A DNA stretch of 64,000 nt from Verrucomicrobiota bacterium. GTDB lineage: Bacteria; Verrucomicrobiota; Verrucomicrobiia; Verrucomicrobiales; Akkermansiaceae. This document shows, in pieces, positions 37,806-46,745 of the stretch. A program made the translations under genes and the position numbers. The DNA lies in contig JAFLEH010000035.1 in the NCBI GenBank assembly GCA_017301995.1, forward strand, positions 17,343 to 81,342, given 5' to 3'. Within the stretch, counting starts at the first letter, position 1. Each line of letters begins with the position of its first letter. The notes beneath the pieces are model-generated. The model was not told where the DNA came from. It saw nothing but the letters and a program-made list of their open reading frames with translations, and searched no databases.

Positions 37806-39044
37806 ATGCGCATCGAGATCCTCAATACCGGCACCGAATTGCTGCTAGGAAACACCCTCAACACCCACGGAGCCTGGCTCGGACGCGAACTGCTGCCGAT
37901 GGGCCTGCGCGTGGCCCGCCAAACCACCGTCCCCGACGGCCCGGCGATCCGCGAAAGCCTATCCGAAATTCTCGCCCGGGCCGACGTGCTGATCGCCACC
38001 GGCGGCCTCGGCCCCACCAGCGACGACATCACCCGCGAACTCACCGCCGAAGCGCTGGGGCTGGAACTCGATCAGGATCCCGCGGCCCGGCGGTCCATCG
38101 AGGCCTTCTTCGCCATCCGCAACCGCCCGATGGCCGAGGCCAATCTCAAGCAGGCGCTGTGTCCCGTGGGCGGCGAAATCCTCCCCAATCCGAACGGCAC
38201 CGCGCCCGGAATCTATCTGCCGCCCGCGCTCAATCCGTGGTTCCCCTGCGCCGTTTTCCTGCTTCCCGGTCCGCCGCGCGAGATGATGCCCATGTTTCAT
38301 GCCGAGGTGGCCCCGCGGCTCCGCGTCCTATCCGGCATCGGCAATCCGCCCGACTGTGTTTCCCTCAAGTTCGCCGGCATCGGGGAAAGCGATTTCCACG
38401 ATGGCATCGACGCCCGGCTCGCGGCGATTCCCGAGCTTGAATTCGGCTACTGCGCCCACATCGGCGAGGTGGATCTCCGCCTGATCGGCACGCCGGACGC
38501 GATCCTGGCCGCCAGAGAGATCGTCTCCGCGCGGTTCGGCGATTATCTTGTTAGTTCGGACGGTTCCTCGCTGGAGGAAACCGTGGTCCGCCTCCTAACC
38601 GAGAGCCGGCTGACCCTCGCCACCGCCGAAAGCTGCACCGGCGGCATGATTTCCAACCGGCTGACCAACGTACCCGGTTCCAGCGCGGTCTTCACCCACG
38701 GCTTCGTCACCTACGCGAACGAGGCGAAAACAACCATGTTGGATGTTCCCGCACGGCTCATCGGGGAAAACGGCGCGGTTAGCGAACCGGTGGCGCTCGC
38801 CATGGCCGATGGCGCGCTCGCCCGCAGCGGAGCCGACCTCGCCGTCGCCGTGACCGGCATCGCCGGCCCGAGCGGTGGCACCCCGGAGAAACCCGCCGGC
38901 ACCGCATGGCTCGCCCTCGCCCGCAAAGGCGCATCCACCCGCGCCTGGCGCGTCTTCCAACCCCGCAATCGCCTCGATTTCAAACTCGGCATCAGCCAGA
39001 CCGCCCTTGATGCCGTTAGAAAATCCCTATGCGGAATCCCATAG
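37806..39044 (+). CDS. cinA: CinA: MoCF-like domain fused to nicotinamide-nucleotide amidohydrolase
   Basis: A 412-residue protein with the standard two-domain layout. The N-terminal COG1058/MoCF-like domain has 'EILNTGTELLLG' and 'IATGGLGPTSDDITRE'; the C-terminal PncC domain has 'TAESCTGGMISNRLT', 'SSAVFTHGFVTYANEAK' and 'VAVTGIAGPSGGTPEKPAGT'. PncC deamidates nicotinamide mononucleotide to nicotinate mononucleotide in NAD recycling, and the N-terminal domain hydrolyses ADP-ribose in some species. In other bacteria CinA is induced with competence genes; nothing here indicates that regulation. Confidence 0.96.
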   Translation: MRIEILNTGTELLLGNTLNTHGAWLGRELLPMGLRVARQTTVPDGPAIRESLSEILARADVLIATGGLGPTSDDITRELTAEALGLELDQDPAARRSIEAFFAIRNRPMAEANLKQALCPVGGEILPNPNGTAPGIYLPPALNPWFPCAVFLLPGPPREMMPMFHAEVAPRLRVLSGIGNPPDCVSLKFAGIGESDFHDGIDARLAAIPELEFGYCAHIGEVDLRLIGTPDAILAAREIVSARFGDYLVSSDGSSLEETVVRLLTESRLTLATAESCTGGMISNRLTNVPGSSAVFTHGFVTYANEAKTTMLDVPARLIGENGAVSEPVALAMADGALARSGADLAVAVTGIAGPSGGTPEKPAGTAWLALARKGASTRAWRVFQPRNRLDFKLGISQTALDAVRKSLCGIP

Positions 39045-39142
39045 CCGCGGTGATCCGAACGTGGCCGCCGGGGAATCCGGAGAATCCTGATCGGAGGGTA
39101 TGGATCGCAGGGGCCATCCCGTTGCGGACATGGTGACGGGGC

Positions 39143-39171
39143 TTGCAATCCGGGCGACGATGGTTTTGGTT
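39143..39171 (+). promoter_or_regulatory. Candidate promoter, near-leaderless spacing
   Basis: TTGCAA (39143-39148), 17 bp and TTGGTT (39166-39171); the ATG follows after 5 bp. The geometry matches the sequences upstream of fucI and fabG, although the -10 element is weak. Confidence 0.3.
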
Positions 39172-39176
39172 GGGGC

Positions 39177-39578
39177 ATGCGAATTCTGATATTTCTTGCG
39201 GGATTTTCCGTGCTGGCCCTGGGCTACGCCGCGAGCGAGGCGCTTTATGACAACGAGCGGCTGGCGTTCATCAGCGGCGCGCTGACGTTGGGCGGCGCGC
39301 TGATCATTTGCGGGTTGTTTTCGCTAGGGATGCGCTGGCACGGTGTCATCGGAGCGGGCGTGGTGGCACTGCTCGGCGCCTCGCGGGGAATCCAGAACCT
39401 CGCCGAGCTTCCGAAGTTCTGGCTGGGCAACCGGAGCCGCGGGGTCGCACCCGTACTGGAGTCCGCCGCGGCGCTGATCTGCATTCTGCTGCTCGTCCAG
39501 GTGGTGAGGACATTGCTTGCGGAAAAGCGCCGGCGCCTGATCGCGGACGAGGCGGACGGATCCGAGGGGGAAAGTTAG
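39177..39578 (+). CDS. Small integral membrane protein, unknown function
   Basis: A 133-residue protein with about four hydrophobic segments: residues 2-22 ('ILIFLAGFSVLALGYAAS'), 32-52, 56-71 ('VIGAGVVALLGASRG') and 92-110 ('ESAAALICILLLVQVVRTLL'). It ends in a basic then acidic tail ('EKRRRLIADEADGSEG'). I recognise no family. It stands alone between cinA and an intergenic repeat region. No Shine-Dalgarno sequence is visible, in line with the promoter-like sequence that ends 5 bp before the ATG. Confidence 0.65.
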   Translation: MRILIFLAGFSVLALGYAASEALYDNERLAFISGALTLGGALIICGLFSLGMRWHGVIGAGVVALLGASRGIQNLAELPKFWLGNRSRGVAPVLESAAALICILLLVQVVRTLLAEKRRRLIADEADGSEGES

Positions 39579-39985
39579 ATACCGAGCCCCGCTTCACGCC
39601 GGAATCCGAAGCACATGGTACAAGCGGCTTCATTCCCGGGCTGTAGCGGCTTGCACCTGCATGGAATCTCTCCGCCAAGACGCCAAGTTCGCCAAGGGGA
39701 TTGAAGATCGGAGATGGCGGATGAAGAAGCGCGCTTCCGTAGCCGCGCTCGTGAGAGCGTGGCATCCCAGGCGCGCCCCAATATCAGAGATCCTGATCCG
39801 GGGCCTTGTTTTCCGCTCCACTGCGTTTGGAGGTCGGAAATTGGTTTGGCACCATCGGGCCAAGAAGCCAGAGACCAGAATCCGGAGACCAGAAAGAAAG
39901 CACCATTCATCGACGTCGCTGTCGCCACGAATTGTGCCAGATCATTTTCCGACCGGATCAGGATGTCTGAATATCCAATCCGCGT
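39579..39985. repeat. Intergenic repeat region with a GTAG-headed hairpin
   Basis: No gene is supported in these 407 bp. About 39669-39732 is a copy of a composite repeat ('ccgccaagacgccaag' ... 'gaagatcggagatggcgg' ... 'gatgaagaagcgc') that recurs at 61029-61091 and 61261-61330. It is followed by GTAG (39739-39742) and a hairpin (39743-39762) with arms CCGCGCTC / GAGCGTGG and loop GTGA, as at 60921 and 61149. The remainder (to 39985) is unremarkable. Confidence 0.7.
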
Positions 39986-41521
39986 TCACTGCGCCGGTGT
40001 GGGCGGTGCCGTTGGTGCGGGTGCTGGGGTTCCCCCGGGTGCTGGCGCGGCGGGTGCGGGCGGCGGGGGCGGTTTGGGCAGGGTGTCGGACCATTCGTGG
40101 AGGCTCGCGCCTTCGCCGAACCCTCCGATTTCGTTCACCAGTTCGTGGCAGCGCTGGCGCCATTTCGCGTAATCGGGCGGGGCGCGGTCGGCATCGGCGG
40201 TTCCGGGGAAAATGAGGTAGCTGACTTTCAGATCCGACACCGGACGGCTGTAGGGCGATGCCTGCGGATTGATTTCCTTGGCGAGGCGCAGCGAGGCTTC
40301 GCCGACTTTGTAGGCGGGTCCGCCGTCGCCGACGATGGCCGGATAGAGTTTGGCACCGTGGACGACCACCGCGAAGTCCCCCACCTTGGGCGCGAAGGGA
40401 TCGTTCTTTCCGCCGAGGATGGAGACCGGAACGACAATGAACGGATCATGGTCGGCGATGAGGAAACTGCGGCTCTTCATGTCCTCGATGCCCCGCTTCA
40501 GATAGGCGACGCGTTCGCGGAGCCAGCGTTTCCGCTCGGCGGTGGTGCCGCGGTCGGCGAGTTCCTTTTCGGCGGCTTTGATCCGCCGCTGCCATCCGGC
40601 GATCATCGGGTTTTCGGCTTTCCCCTGTTTGGTCCAGGCATAGCTGGTGAACGGTTGGTAATTGGTGGAATCGACGGTGATCTGGGGCATGTTCGGAAGG
40701 CGGTCACCGTCCGAGCCATCGGAGACGACGTCCATTTCCGCCTGGAGGAGAAACACGCGGCGTCCGGCGGCGGACTGGAGGTTGAGGATGGTCTCGCAGT
40801 CGTAGTAGTTGTGCTTGGTGATCAGCTCGGCCAGGGCGGTGGCGTCGCGCCGGATCCGCTGGGCCTTGGCGTCGTAGATTTTGGCATACCAACCGGAAAC
40901 GGCGGCCTTATCCAGCATCGCGGGCAGGCCCGGGAGCAGTTTGGAGAGCTTCGGGTTGGACAGTTCCAGATCGGCCAGGGTTTTGGCAGGCGATGGAACG
41001 CGCAGGCTCAGTTGATAGAACGCGCGGTAGCTATCCGCGTCGGCGCGCTCCTTGGAGGCCATGCCGCCGGGTTCCAGTTTCACCTCGGTCTTGAATGGGA
41101 TACCGCTGCGCAGTTTCCGGACATCTCCGAGCGTGCCGGGAACGTCCAACGTGGCGGGTTCCGCGGCTTCCTCGCGTGCCTGCCGTTCTTCGAGCTCCTT
41201 GCGGATTTCCGCCTCGGTTTTTTCGCGCAGAGAGGCCAGTTCCTGCTCAAGCTCGCGCTCCATCCGGGTCTCGTATTCCGCGCGGAGCCGGGCTTCGATC
41301 TGGCGGCGAAGGTCGGTCTCATCCGCCTTGACCACCACCGGTTTCGGCGAGGTCAGTTCCTTGACCGCCCGTTTGATCCTGCCGGGCAACGGAGTGAAAA
41401 ACACGCCCACCGCTCCGCATGCCAACACCAGAAACCCGGCACGCAGCCAAGGAAATCCCCCGCCCCGCCGATTGCCCGAGCCGGTGCTCCGTTTCCACTC
41501 CTTGCCAAGTGCGTCTCCCAT
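39986..41521 (-). CDS. Membrane-anchored coiled-coil protein with GH75 chitosanase-like domain
   Basis: A 511-residue protein from the ATG at 41521. A single N-terminal membrane segment ('AGFLVLACGAVGVFFTPL', about 28-45) is followed by a long Glu/Arg coiled coil (about 70-120), then a globular domain. The latter has 'VFLLQAEMDVVSDGSDGDRLP', 'YQPFTSYAW' and 'VVVHGAKLYPAIVGDGGPAYKVGEASLRLA'. This is the glycoside hydrolase 75 signature; the Asp in 'VGDGG' and Glu in 'GEAS' are nine residues apart, as in the catalytic pair described for fungal chitosanases. The C-terminus is a Pro/Ala tail. The likely role is hydrolysis of chitosan-like or cell-wall aminosugar polymers outside the cytoplasm. 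Peptidoglycan could equally be the target. Confidence 0.82.
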   Translation of the reverse strand: MGDALGKEWKRSTGSGNRRGGGFPWLRAGFLVLACGAVGVFFTPLPGRIKRAVKELTSPKPVVVKADETDLRRQIEARLRAEYETRMERELEQELASLREKTEAEIRKELEERQAREEAAEPATLDVPGTLGDVRKLRSGIPFKTEVKLEPGGMASKERADADSYRAFYQLSLRVPSPAKTLADLELSNPKLSKLLPGLPAMLDKAAVSGWYAKIYDAKAQRIRRDATALAELITKHNYYDCETILNLQSAAGRRVFLLQAEMDVVSDGSDGDRLPNMPQITVDSTNYQPFTSYAWTKQGKAENPMIAGWQRRIKAAEKELADRGTTAERKRWLRERVAYLKRGIEDMKSRSFLIADHDPFIVVPVSILGGKNDPFAPKVGDFAVVVHGAKLYPAIVGDGGPAYKVGEASLRLAKEINPQASPYSRPVSDLKVSYLIFPGTADADRAPPDYAKWRQRCHELVNEIGGFGEGASLHEWSDTLPKPPPPPAPAAPAPGGTPAPAPTAPPTPAQ

Positions 41522-41527
41522 GCGCGC

Positions 41528-41556
41528 GACTTTACCACGCCCCGGCCGTCCGGCAA
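41528..41556 (-). promoter_or_regulatory. Candidate promoter for the GH75-like gene, near-leaderless
   Basis: On the minus strand TTGCCG (41556-41551), 17 bp and AAAGTC (41533-41528); the ATG at 41521 follows after 6 bp. It is back-to-back with the fabG promoter-like sequence, which lies 38 bp away on the other strand. Confidence 0.3.
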
Positions 41557-41594
41557 CCGGATTCCCGCGCCGCGATGAATCGGCAAATGGACCG

Positions 41595-41623
41595 TTGACA
41601 CCCGCCCGCCCGGTCCGCAGACT
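41595..41623 (+). promoter_or_regulatory. Candidate promoter for fabG, near-leaderless
   Basis: TTGACA (41595-41600) is a perfect -35 box, followed by 17 bp and CAGACT (41618-41623); the ATG begins 7 bases later. The words around the start (ctcggcgc before ATG) are almost the same as in front of fucI. Confidence 0.45.
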
Positions 41624-41630
41624 CGGCGCG

Positions 41631-42377
41631 ATGCAACGCTTTGCCAACAAATTGGCCGTGGTCACCGGTGGTGGCCGCGGGATCGGTCAGGAAATCGCCC
41701 GCGCGCTCGCCGCGGAGGGCGCGAAGGTAGCCGTGGTCAGCCGCAGCGCCGCCAGTTGCGGCAAGGCGGCCGAGGAAATCAACGCGGCCTATCCGGGATC
41801 GGCCACCGCCTACGCCGTGGACGTGGCCGACCACGCGGCGGTCCAGGATCTTGCCAAGAAAATCGGCGAGGAATTGGGAACCGTGAACATTCTGGTGAAC
41901 AACGCCGGCGTCACCCGCGACACCTTGCTGATGCGGATGAAAGAGGAGGACTGGGACACGGTGCTCGACACCAATCTCAAAGGCGCGTTCAACACCGTGA
42001 AAGCCTTCATGCGCCCCATGATGAAGGCCGAGGATCCGCGCATCATCAACATCGCGTCGGTGATCGGCCTCATCGGCAACGCCGGACAAACGAACTACTC
42101 CGCCAGCAAAGCCGGCCTGATGGGATTCACCAAAGCCGTGGCCCGCGAACTGGCCGGCCGCGCCGTGACCTGCAATGCGGTGGCGCCCGGTTTCATCACC
42201 ACCGATATGACCGACGTCCTCCCCGCGGAAATCCGCGAGGCGGTGCTGGCGAAAATCCCGTTAGGTTCCTTCGGCGACCCCAAGGACATCGCGGCCATGG
42301 TGTGTTTCCTGGCCAGCCCGGCGGCGCGCTACGTCACCGGCCAGGTCATCGCGGTGGACGGCGGCATGACGATGTGA
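41631..42377 (+). CDS. fabG: 3-oxoacyl-[acyl-carrier-protein] reductase
   Basis: A 248-residue SDR protein, the usual FabG length. The cofactor motif is 'VVTGGGRGIGQEIARAL' (about 10-26); 'NILVNNAGVTRDTLLMRM' carries the NNAG motif and a sequence near-specific to FabG; the catalytic set is Ser ('INIASVIG'), Tyr and Lys ('TNYSASKAGLMG'). 'NAVAPGFITTDMT' and the C-terminal 'GQVIAVDGGMTM' complete it. It reduces 3-ketoacyl-ACP with NADPH in fatty acid synthesis. Start 41631 was chosen because the frame upstream is the complement of the GH75-like gene. No other fab gene is adjacent. Confidence 0.95.
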   Translation: MQRFANKLAVVTGGGRGIGQEIARALAAEGAKVAVVSRSAASCGKAAEEINAAYPGSATAYAVDVADHAAVQDLAKKIGEELGTVNILVNNAGVTRDTLLMRMKEEDWDTVLDTNLKGAFNTVKAFMRPMMKAEDPRIINIASVIGLIGNAGQTNYSASKAGLMGFTKAVARELAGRAVTCNAVAPGFITTDMTDVLPAEIREAVLAKIPLGSFGDPKDIAAMVCFLASPAARYVTGQVIAVDGGMTM

Positions 42378-42417
42378 TCCGGCCCGGAACGACCTAACCA
42401 ACCCGACCGTTTTCCCC

Positions 42418-42891
42418 ATGGAGTTGTTCCTGCTGCGCCACGGCAAGGCCGAAGACCTGCACCCCGACGGCGATGCCGCCCGTGCGCTCGTCGAAAAAGG
42501 GTTCGCCCAAGCTCGACGCGCCGCCGAGGTGTTGGCCAGCGCGAAACTGCTCCCGGAAATCGTGCTGACCAGCCCGTTGGTCCGCGCGCGGCAGACAGCG
42601 GACGCCTTCTGCGAGACCGCCGGGCTGCCCGGTCCGGTTGTCCAGAACTGGCTGGCCTTCGGTTGCGCCGCGGAAGCCATCACTGCGGAACTCGCCGCTT
42701 TCCACGATTTCAACCGCGTGATGATCGTCGGACACGAACCGGATTTCTCGCGCTTCATCCAGTGGTCGCTCGGCGCATACGGAGCCACCATCGAGATGAA
42801 AAAAGGCGCGATCGCCTGCCTGCGGACCACCCCCCCCGCGCGCCACGGCACGTTGCTGTTCCTCATTCCTCCGAGGTTGACCGGCGGTTGA
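42418..42891 (+). CDS. SixA-type phosphohistidine phosphatase
   Basis: A 157-residue histidine phosphatase, the short SixA size. The catalytic 'LLRHGKAED' is at residues 5-13 (His8), a second Arg lies in 'TSPLVRARQTAD', and the second catalytic His is in 'MIVGHEPDFSRFI'. SixA removes phosphate from His residues of phosphotransfer proteins (ArcB or PTS-Ntr in E. coli). It lies 40 bp behind fabG and may share its transcript. The target is not identifiable here. Confidence 0.9.
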   Translation: MELFLLRHGKAEDLHPDGDAARALVEKGFAQARRAAEVLASAKLLPEIVLTSPLVRARQTADAFCETAGLPGPVVQNWLAFGCAAEAITAELAAFHDFNRVMIVGHEPDFSRFIQWSLGAYGATIEMKKGAIACLRTTPPARHGTLLFLIPPRLTGG

Positions 42892-42970
42892 ATCCGTGAA
42901 ACCACGGCGCGATTTTGTAATTGGCGGTAGAAGCCAAGTGCGATTGACTCGCCACCGTCCCCCGACCGCC

Positions 42971-44317
42971 ATGCGCTATCCCACCCGATTCCAACAACGT
43001 ACACTCTGGAACGCCGCCACCGGTGTGGCCATTCTCATCATCGGCTCGCTGCTGGTGGCTCTGGTCTGGCTCGTGGGCGAGATCTTCTCGTTTCTCCAAC
43101 CGGTCCTGATTCCGCTGATCGTCGCCGGCATCGTCGCCTATCTGTTGGATCCGGTGGTACGCCTGTTGGAAAAGCGCGGAATGAGCCGCCTGTGGTCGGT
43201 GGTAACCGTGTTCATTCTGATGCTGATCGGCATCGGCTTGCTAACAGCCGCGGTGCTGCCCGGCATCCAGCGCAGCCGGGTGGCCCTCAAGGAATTCATG
43301 GCGGAAAAACCCGGTGCCCCCGCCAAGCCCGCGACCGAAACTCCCCCCACGGCCGCTTCTCCCGCCCCCGCCCAAGCCCAGGAAACCAGCGAGGCGATCG
43401 AACAGCGGAATCTTGCCGCCAACCTGGCCAAATCCCTTCACGAGATGCGCTCCCGCAACCAGGGCGGATTGATCGGCTGGGCACTGACGGAAATCAATGA
43501 CGACGGAACCCCCGCGGCTTTGCCCGATCCCGGGCAACCGCCCCCGCACTCCCTCGACTTCTTCTGGCGCTCGCATGCCGGGAGGCTGTTTTTGAAGTAC
43601 CAAGGGGTCATCACCCGGACCGCATTCGATTGGGTATCGGCCGGCTCCACCAAGATTCTCGGGTTTCTCGGGCTGGTGATCGGCATGATCATGGTGCCGG
43701 TCTATCTGTTTTTCTTCCTGAAGGATTCCGCCTCAATCCGCGACAACTGGCACCTCTTCGTTCCGCTCAAGGCATCGCGTTTCAAAACCGAACTGGTGGA
43801 CTGCCTCGGCGAGATCAACGGCTACCTGATATCGTTCTTCCGCGGCCAGGTGCTGGTGGCGGCCATCGACGGAATTCTGGTCGGAATCGCGCTTGAAATC
43901 TATGGACTCCCCTACGGATTCCTGATCGGCGTTTTCATGGCGATGTTAGGAGTCATTCCCTACATCGGAAACATCCTCTGCCTGATTCCCGCGTGCGTCA
44001 TCGGGTATCTCCACGCCCAGGGCGCGGCACCGTTCGGTCTCAGTCCCTGGGGCTACGTCGGAGGGGTGGTTGCGATTTTCGTCGGCGTCCAACAGATCAA
44101 CTCGCTGGTCACAGCTCCAAAGATCGTCGGAGATTCGGTGGGGCTTCATCCCCTGACGGTGATTTTCTCGATGCTGTTCTGGTCGCTGGTATTGGGCGGA
44201 TTCGTGGGAGCGCTGCTGGCGGTTCCGTTCACGGCGGCGGTCAAGGTGCTCTTCCGCCGCTACATCTGGGAGCGCCAGATGCGGGAGTCTTTCGAGGAGG
44301 ATCCCGATCCGGCTTGA
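42971..44317 (+). CDS. AI-2E/PerM family transporter
   Basis: A 448-residue membrane protein from the ATG at 42971. N-terminal helices 'AILIIGSLLVALVWLVGEIF' and 'VLIPLIVAGIVAYLLDPVVRLLEKRG' are the family signature, and the C-terminal half ('MVPVYLFFFLKD', 'FLIGVFMAMLGVIPYIGNILCLIPA', 'VVAIFVGVQQINSLVTAPKIVGDSVGLHP') holds the remaining helices. The family exports or exchanges small molecules; some members act as Na+/H+ antiporters and the AI-2 role is shown for few. Odd is a Pro/Ala/Thr-rich insert in the periplasmic loop (about 110-150), which makes the protein longer than the usual 350-370 residues. Confidence 0.92.
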   Translation: MRYPTRFQQRTLWNAATGVAILIIGSLLVALVWLVGEIFSFLQPVLIPLIVAGIVAYLLDPVVRLLEKRGMSRLWSVVTVFILMLIGIGLLTAAVLPGIQRSRVALKEFMAEKPGAPAKPATETPPTAASPAPAQAQETSEAIEQRNLAANLAKSLHEMRSRNQGGLIGWALTEINDDGTPAALPDPGQPPPHSLDFFWRSHAGRLFLKYQGVITRTAFDWVSAGSTKILGFLGLVIGMIMVPVYLFFFLKDSASIRDNWHLFVPLKASRFKTELVDCLGEINGYLISFFRGQVLVAAIDGILVGIALEIYGLPYGFLIGVFMAMLGVIPYIGNILCLIPACVIGYLHAQGAAPFGLSPWGYVGGVVAIFVGVQQINSLVTAPKIVGDSVGLHPLTVIFSMLFWSLVLGGFVGALLAVPFTAAVKVLFRRYIWERQMRESFEEDPDPA

Positions 44318-44327
44318 TATTCTCCGG

Positions 44328-45923
44328 TCACTGCACGCCGCGCTGGCGGATCGCCTTTTCGGCGTTTTCGATCCGGACCTTCATCTCGTTGTCCGCGCCG
44401 CTGCGGGCGGATTCCAGCAGTTTCAGGCTTTCGGGTCCGCCAACCTTGCCTAACAACATGACTGCCGACTTGCGGAGCGCCATGTCCAGATTCGGATACT
44501 CGGCGATCAGCACGGGCTCCACAGTCGGACCAAACTCAAGAAGCGGCCGTTCCCATCGGCTGGTGTCGGATTTCCACAATTTCACAACGATCGGCACGGC
44601 GCTTGCCCGGCGTTCCTTCGCGAGCAACATCACAAGCGGAGTGGGCACCTCGGATTTGTCGGCGTCCAGCTTCTTGAGCAACGTTTCCGCCGGTTCGCCG
44701 GCTCCCACCGTTTCATCGGACCACACCACCAGCGCCGTGCAGATTTCCTCTTTGAAATCGACTTCGTCCTCGACGAGAAGCGTGGCCAGACGCCGGCCGA
44801 TGTCGGTGCGATAGAGTTTGGGCTCCACATCGGAAATCCTGACCACGGCTTTCTCAACACGCTCGAGATCGATCGACTCGAGTTCGCGTTTGTTCAGCTC
44901 GTAAAACGCCGGATTGGTCTTGTCGGTCAGCTTTTCAATCGGTCCCTCTTCGAACGCGTCCTCTTTGACCCGGATCTCGGCCACGCCGATTTCGCGGTGG
45001 ATCTCGACGACTTCGCCGAGATTCTTGACGAGGTCCACGATGCGCTCCAGATCCATTCTGACCCTGGAAACGAGCATCAGGTAGCCGCCCTGCCGCTGAT
45101 AGGGATGCGAGGTGTCCGTCTTGAGCGTGCGCCTCAGGTAATCGCGGACCAGGAGCTTGTGTTCCTCGCTCAGCCCGCGCATGAAAAGGCCATACGCCTT
45201 GAGATCACTCCCGGATTCCCTGAGCTTCTGCTGCTCGCTCAGCAACGGGTCGATCCGGTATTTTTCATTCAGCTTGGCGATCCGCTCGGCTTCCGGGTCT
45301 TTGGGGTCGGGAGTCTTGAGAACGGGAAGCGGGCCGAGCTTGTCGGCGGCGGCGGGTTCCACACTCGATCCTTCGGTCTTGATCAGCGGCAGCGAAAGCA
45401 ACAGCGCGCCACAGAACAAGGCTCCCAGCATGGCCCTGCCTTTCGCCCGCGGATTCGCATACACCAAAAGCACCCCGGCAATGATCGAGCAGAACCCACC
45501 CATGACCATGCGGTTCAATGTGGACATGCCATCCAGCGCACCACCGGTTTTCGCGCCGAAATACAGCAACATCGCGATCAGAAGCACCAGCAAAACCGCA
45601 CCGCTCCCGGCAATGAGACGAAGCGGCGATGTCGGCTCGAACGCCGTGAAATCCGCACGCTCCGCGTAGTGGACGGTTTGGAATCCCTCCGGCAGCGGCG
45701 CCGCGATCGGCACCCGGTTGTAGCGGCTCGGCAGGGCGGCCCGTTCGCCAGGATAGAATTTTTTCGCCCGCACCACCACATCATCTCCAATCCGGAACCG
45801 ATGCTCACACGCCCCGCACTCCACGGTCCTGCCGCGCAACTCGGTGCCTACCTTGAATCGCTGCCCGCACGACGGACAGCGGATCAGCAATTGCGAATTA
45901 TCGTGGTCGTCTTGTGGAGTCAT
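44328..45923 (-). CDS. Zinc-ribbon membrane protein of unknown function
   Basis: A 531-residue protein. Residues 14-47 form an MJ0042-type zinc ribbon with the Cys pairs 'CPSCG' and 'CGAC'. Three hydrophobic segments follow (about 105-125 'GAVLLVLLIAMLLYFGA', 140-158 and 165-182). The large C-terminal region is helical and charged, with an Armadillo/HEAT-like appearance near its end ('LRKSAVMLLGKVGGPESLKLLESA'). It is convergent with the transporter gene (10 bp apart). I recognise the ribbon and the layout, not a function; similar proteins are common and uncharacterised in Verrucomicrobiota and Planctomycetota. Confidence 0.8.
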   Translation of the reverse strand: MTPQDDHDNSQLLIRCPSCGQRFKVGTELRGRTVECGACEHRFRIGDDVVVRAKKFYPGERAALPSRYNRVPIAAPLPEGFQTVHYAERADFTAFEPTSPLRLIAGSGAVLLVLLIAMLLYFGAKTGGALDGMSTLNRMVMGGFCSIIAGVLLVYANPRAKGRAMLGALFCGALLLSLPLIKTEGSSVEPAAADKLGPLPVLKTPDPKDPEAERIAKLNEKYRIDPLLSEQQKLRESGSDLKAYGLFMRGLSEEHKLLVRDYLRRTLKTDTSHPYQRQGGYLMLVSRVRMDLERIVDLVKNLGEVVEIHREIGVAEIRVKEDAFEEGPIEKLTDKTNPAFYELNKRELESIDLERVEKAVVRISDVEPKLYRTDIGRRLATLLVEDEVDFKEEICTALVVWSDETVGAGEPAETLLKKLDADKSEVPTPLVMLLAKERRASAVPIVVKLWKSDTSRWERPLLEFGPTVEPVLIAEYPNLDMALRKSAVMLLGKVGGPESLKLLESARSGADNEMKVRIENAEKAIRQRGVQ

Positions 45924-46042
45924 CGGCTGCCCCTAAGATGCACCTAACCGCAACCGGAGCAACCCCAAAAGCGCATGATCCGCAGAAATCGGGATCCGCC
46001 CCGCCAATAAAGCCAAAAATTTCCATTAACTAAAATTAATCA

Positions 46043-46071
46043 TTGACAAGTCCTGAAAATTCACAAGCATT
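46043..46071 (+). promoter_or_regulatory. Weak candidate promoter upstream of the 46092 gene
   Basis: TTGACA (46043-46048), 17 bp and AGCATT (46066-46071) in a locally AT-rich stretch; the gene begins 20 bp downstream. The -35 box is perfect and the -10 box is poor. Confidence 0.35.
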
Positions 46072-46091
46072 CGCACAAACGCGTCAACGCT

Positions 46092-46661
46092 ATGAGCTAT
46101 CCTCTTCCACTCACTCCACTGCCACGCTTCGTTTCCCACCCGAGCGCGGACCTTGAGCCTACCCTGTTGCAGGGCTTCGTCGATGACGCGGTCGTGGATC
46201 GGATGGTTGCGGACACAGCCGTTGGCGAACGCCTGAACCCGGCACGTTTCGCTCCGGTAAGGGAAGATCTCGTCCTGTCCTCCAGCGAGGACGACTACGC
46301 GGGATGGCACGGCGGAATCAGCCCCAGGCTATCGGTGCATCCGGCGTTCAGCGTGCCGCTTTCGTTGGTTGCCGCCCCAAGCGAGCCGCTGGCTCGTCGG
46401 GCCGCCCCGCCCTCGATGGACGAACCCGGCCTGGAGCCGTCCTACCGCAGCGGGCACCGCTGGTGGCTCGCGGCAACGGCGGGTGCCGTGGCGTCACTCA
46501 CCTTCGCGGCGGTGATCCTTTCAGCCTCGATGCGGGTTCACGACTCCGAGTCGGAATACGTCCTCGGCACCACTCCCCCTCGTGTTCCGGCACCCATGCC
46601 AACTGCCGTCCAACCGCCACCGGCCGCCCCGAAGGAAATCACCTCCCGGGCGGAACCCTGA
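46092..46661 (+). CDS. Single-pass membrane protein of unknown function
   Basis: A 189-residue protein with one hydrophobic segment at about 126-147 ('WWLAATAGAVASLTFAAVIL'). The N-terminal 120 residues are acidic and cytoplasmic in the likely orientation; the C-terminal 40 are a Pro/Ala-rich tail. This layout resembles anti-sigma-factor or TonB-like stubs, but no sigma factor lies next to it and no motif supports either. The gene precedes tRNA-Ser. Confidence 0.6.
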   Translation: MSYPLPLTPLPRFVSHPSADLEPTLLQGFVDDAVVDRMVADTAVGERLNPARFAPVREDLVLSSSEDDYAGWHGGISPRLSVHPAFSVPLSLVAAPSEPLARRAAPPSMDEPGLEPSYRSGHRWWLAATAGAVASLTFAAVILSASMRVHDSESEYVLGTTPPRVPAPMPTAVQPPPAAPKEITSRAEP

Positions 46662-46701
46662 TCGACTGACCGGGTTTTTTCGCAAGAGTGCGATTTCGGG
46701 C

Positions 46702-46729
46702 TTTACACGGCGGTCTGGCTGGCTAACTT
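46702..46729 (+). promoter_or_regulatory. Promoter of tRNA-Ser
   Basis: TTTACA (46702-46707), 16 bp and TAACTT (46724-46729). Transcription would start near 46736, 10 bp before the mature tRNA 5' end. Confidence 0.55.
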
Positions 46730-46745
46730 CGCCCTCCCAACCTTT

